Shown here one piece after another: positions 63,103 to 64,000 of a stretch of 64,000 bases of DNA. Below the pieces are notes generated by a model, which searched no databases, had not been told where the DNA came from, and saw only the letters and a list, made by a program, of their open reading frames with translations. Positions within the stretch are counted from its first letter, which is position 1. The number at the start of each line of letters is the position of its first letter. The translations under genes were made by a program, and so were the position numbers. The stretch is taken from positions 105,869 through 169,868 of the forward strand of contig JBCBBH010000006.1 in assembly GCA_038531945.1 (NCBI GenBank), written 5' to 3'. Origin of the DNA: CALBPI01 sp038531945 (GTDB taxonomy: Bacteria; Pseudomonadota; Gammaproteobacteria; Steroidobacterales; Woeseiaceae).

Positions 63103-64000
63103 CAATTGGTCTCCACACCATTCCTGAAAACTTTCAACTTTCCACTCGGAGTCTTAATCACCATCGGTGCAGAAAAACTCAATTGAATGTCGACACGGTT
63201 ACCTTGAATGTCTTCGTTACTTCTGTTCCGAGCGTTCCGAACCGCTCTCATATCATGATCAGACTTAGGATGAGTATGTCCTGTTGCGAGAAGAACTTCA
63301 TCTCCAGCCACTCGGTTTCCTTGCTCATTTTCCTGCGTTATCCTTCCGTCTGAATCCTTTTGAACTCTCAAGTCGTCTCCGTTGGAATCGGTAAAGCCAA
63401 TTCCGTCACGACTCCTTTTCCCGGCCGCGTCACCTGTCCTGACGGTAACCTGCCTGGTATTTACATTGAATGTTGCAATGTATCCTGTTTCCAATTGACC
63501 TTTGCGCACTGACTCTCCGCCAAGAAAGTCTTTTGCACCCTCGACGGCTTCGAATCGGGCAACTTCACACTCAAGTTTCACGTCGTCGTCATTGATACTT
63601 GCACACTTTCCAGTCGCGTCAACCATATTGCGGGGATCATTCCCAACATACGCATAGAGATTCATCTGATCCTCATACCCGATCGGATCGGTTTGCAGAA
63701 ATCTCCCCAATTCTGGATCGTAGTACCGGGCCTTGTAGTAGTAGAGCCCAGTCTCTGGATCTAGCCGTTGCCCAGTAAACCGGAATGGGAATCCACCATC
63801 GCCCTCCGTACCAGACATGCCGTACGGCGAGTAACGGTACTTGTCGACAAGATTTCCGCTGGAGTTCGTTGTGGCGACGATCGATCCAATACGGTTGGCA
63901 TGCGTCCAGGTCTCGACTGGCGATCCCGACGAAAGGCAGATCAAGAAGCGCTTCATCCGTCTGCCTGGATCCATCGATGAAGCATTCCTGATGATCGACC
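63102..64000 (-). CDS. Rhs-family protein, 3' part, with C-terminal HTHP (JAB/DUF4329-like) tip
   Basis: The frame is open to the window edge, so the N-terminus is missing. It contains the Rhs-associated core: NRIGSIVATTNSSGNLVDKY, RFTGQRLDPETGLYYYKARY, YDPELGRFLQTDPIGYEDQM and NLYAYVGNDPRNMVD. After that core comes a variable tip of about 180 residues with LLATGHTHPKSDHD and, 15 residues on, SNED, a layout like the HxHP...SxxD metal site of JAB/DUF4329 peptidases. So the tip is probably a metallopeptidase or nuclease-like toxin. Upstream of GSPVETW the translated sequence loses Rhs character, and a neighbouring frame reads more like it, so a frameshift near 63920-63960 is possible. Confidence 0.85.
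   Translation of the reverse strand, partial: SIIRNASSMDPGRRMKRFLICLSSGSPVETWTHANRIGSIVATTNSSGNLVDKYRYSPYGMSGTEGDGGFPFRFTGQRLDPETGLYYYKARYYDPELGRFLQTDPIGYEDQMNLYAYVGNDPRNMVDATGKCASINDDDVKLECEVARFEAVEGAKDFLGGESVRKGQLETGYIATFNVNTRQVTVRTGDAAGKRSRDGIGFTDSNGDDLRVQKDSDGRITQENEQGNRVAGDEVLLATGHTHPKSDHDMRAVRNARNRSNEDIQGNRVDIQLSFSAPMVIKTPSGKLKVFRNGVETN

Noticed and set aside
1..64000. CRISPR array, rRNA operon, complete tRNA, replication origin or prophage
   Set aside because: Nothing with the required repeats, conserved rRNA segments, cloverleaf, DnaA boxes or phage structural genes was seen.

Overview
The window reads as chromosomal DNA of a free-living Gram-negative bacterium, most likely a gammaproteobacterium. 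The grounds are FecI/FecR/TonB-receptor surface signalling, a cysJIHG-cysB sulfite-reduction operon of gammaproteobacterial type, CysG as a fused sirohaem synthase, many signal-peptide and lipoprotein genes, and a GC content that looks mid-50s percent by eye. The high count of S9 peptidases and TonB-type uptake suggests a marine or soil degrader. Genus cannot be settled from this window.

Layout. 1-7750 is an iron-related block: ECF sigma factor, FecR anti-sigma factor, TonB receptor with an STN signalling domain, PepSY membrane protein (cut by the window edge), a flavin-type PNPOx-fold protein and a TcmP-like methyltransferase. The last two diverge from a near-ideal Fur box at 6841-6861. 7860-12198 holds a TIR-TM-WD40 protein divergent from an HDOD-GGDEF signalling protein. 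12254-13749 encodes two coupled outer-membrane beta-barrel candidates. 14114-16258 is a membrane pyrophosphatase (hppA) with a clear terminator.

16360-32621 is the most unusual part: five co-directional, tightly spaced genes (gaps of 6 to 21 bp) spanning 16 kb. In transcription order they encode a PhoD-like phosphatase without a signal peptide, a DUF6603-like protein of 1167 aa, and three large proteins of 1100, 1615 and 578 aa with no function I can name. I regard it as a candidate undescribed system.

32823-47550 is a mixed accessory and housekeeping stretch: S9 peptidase, membrane-bound AraC regulator, M20 amidohydrolase lipoprotein, Fn3/DNRLRE lipoprotein, Ogt DNA repair protein, a membrane protein, an ArsR/SRPBCC pair with a large palindromic operator, a UbiA prenyltransferase coupled to a flavin oxidoreductase, a YHS protein, an M24 peptidase and a VOC protein. 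47551-54273 (minus strand) is the assimilatory sulfate-reduction operon cysJ-cysI-cysH-cysG-cysB, all but the last junction overlapping. 54447-61897 has two more S9 peptidases, a small membrane protein, an alpha/beta hydrolase and a DUF2891 protein. 61898-64000 is a mobile or polymorphic end: short GTGCCTGTCCTAG repeats, a broken IS3 orfA, a small lipoprotein gene, and the 3' end of an Rhs gene whose C-terminal tip carries a JAB/DUF4329-like HTHP motif.

All functional names are from reading protein motifs; no database search was run.
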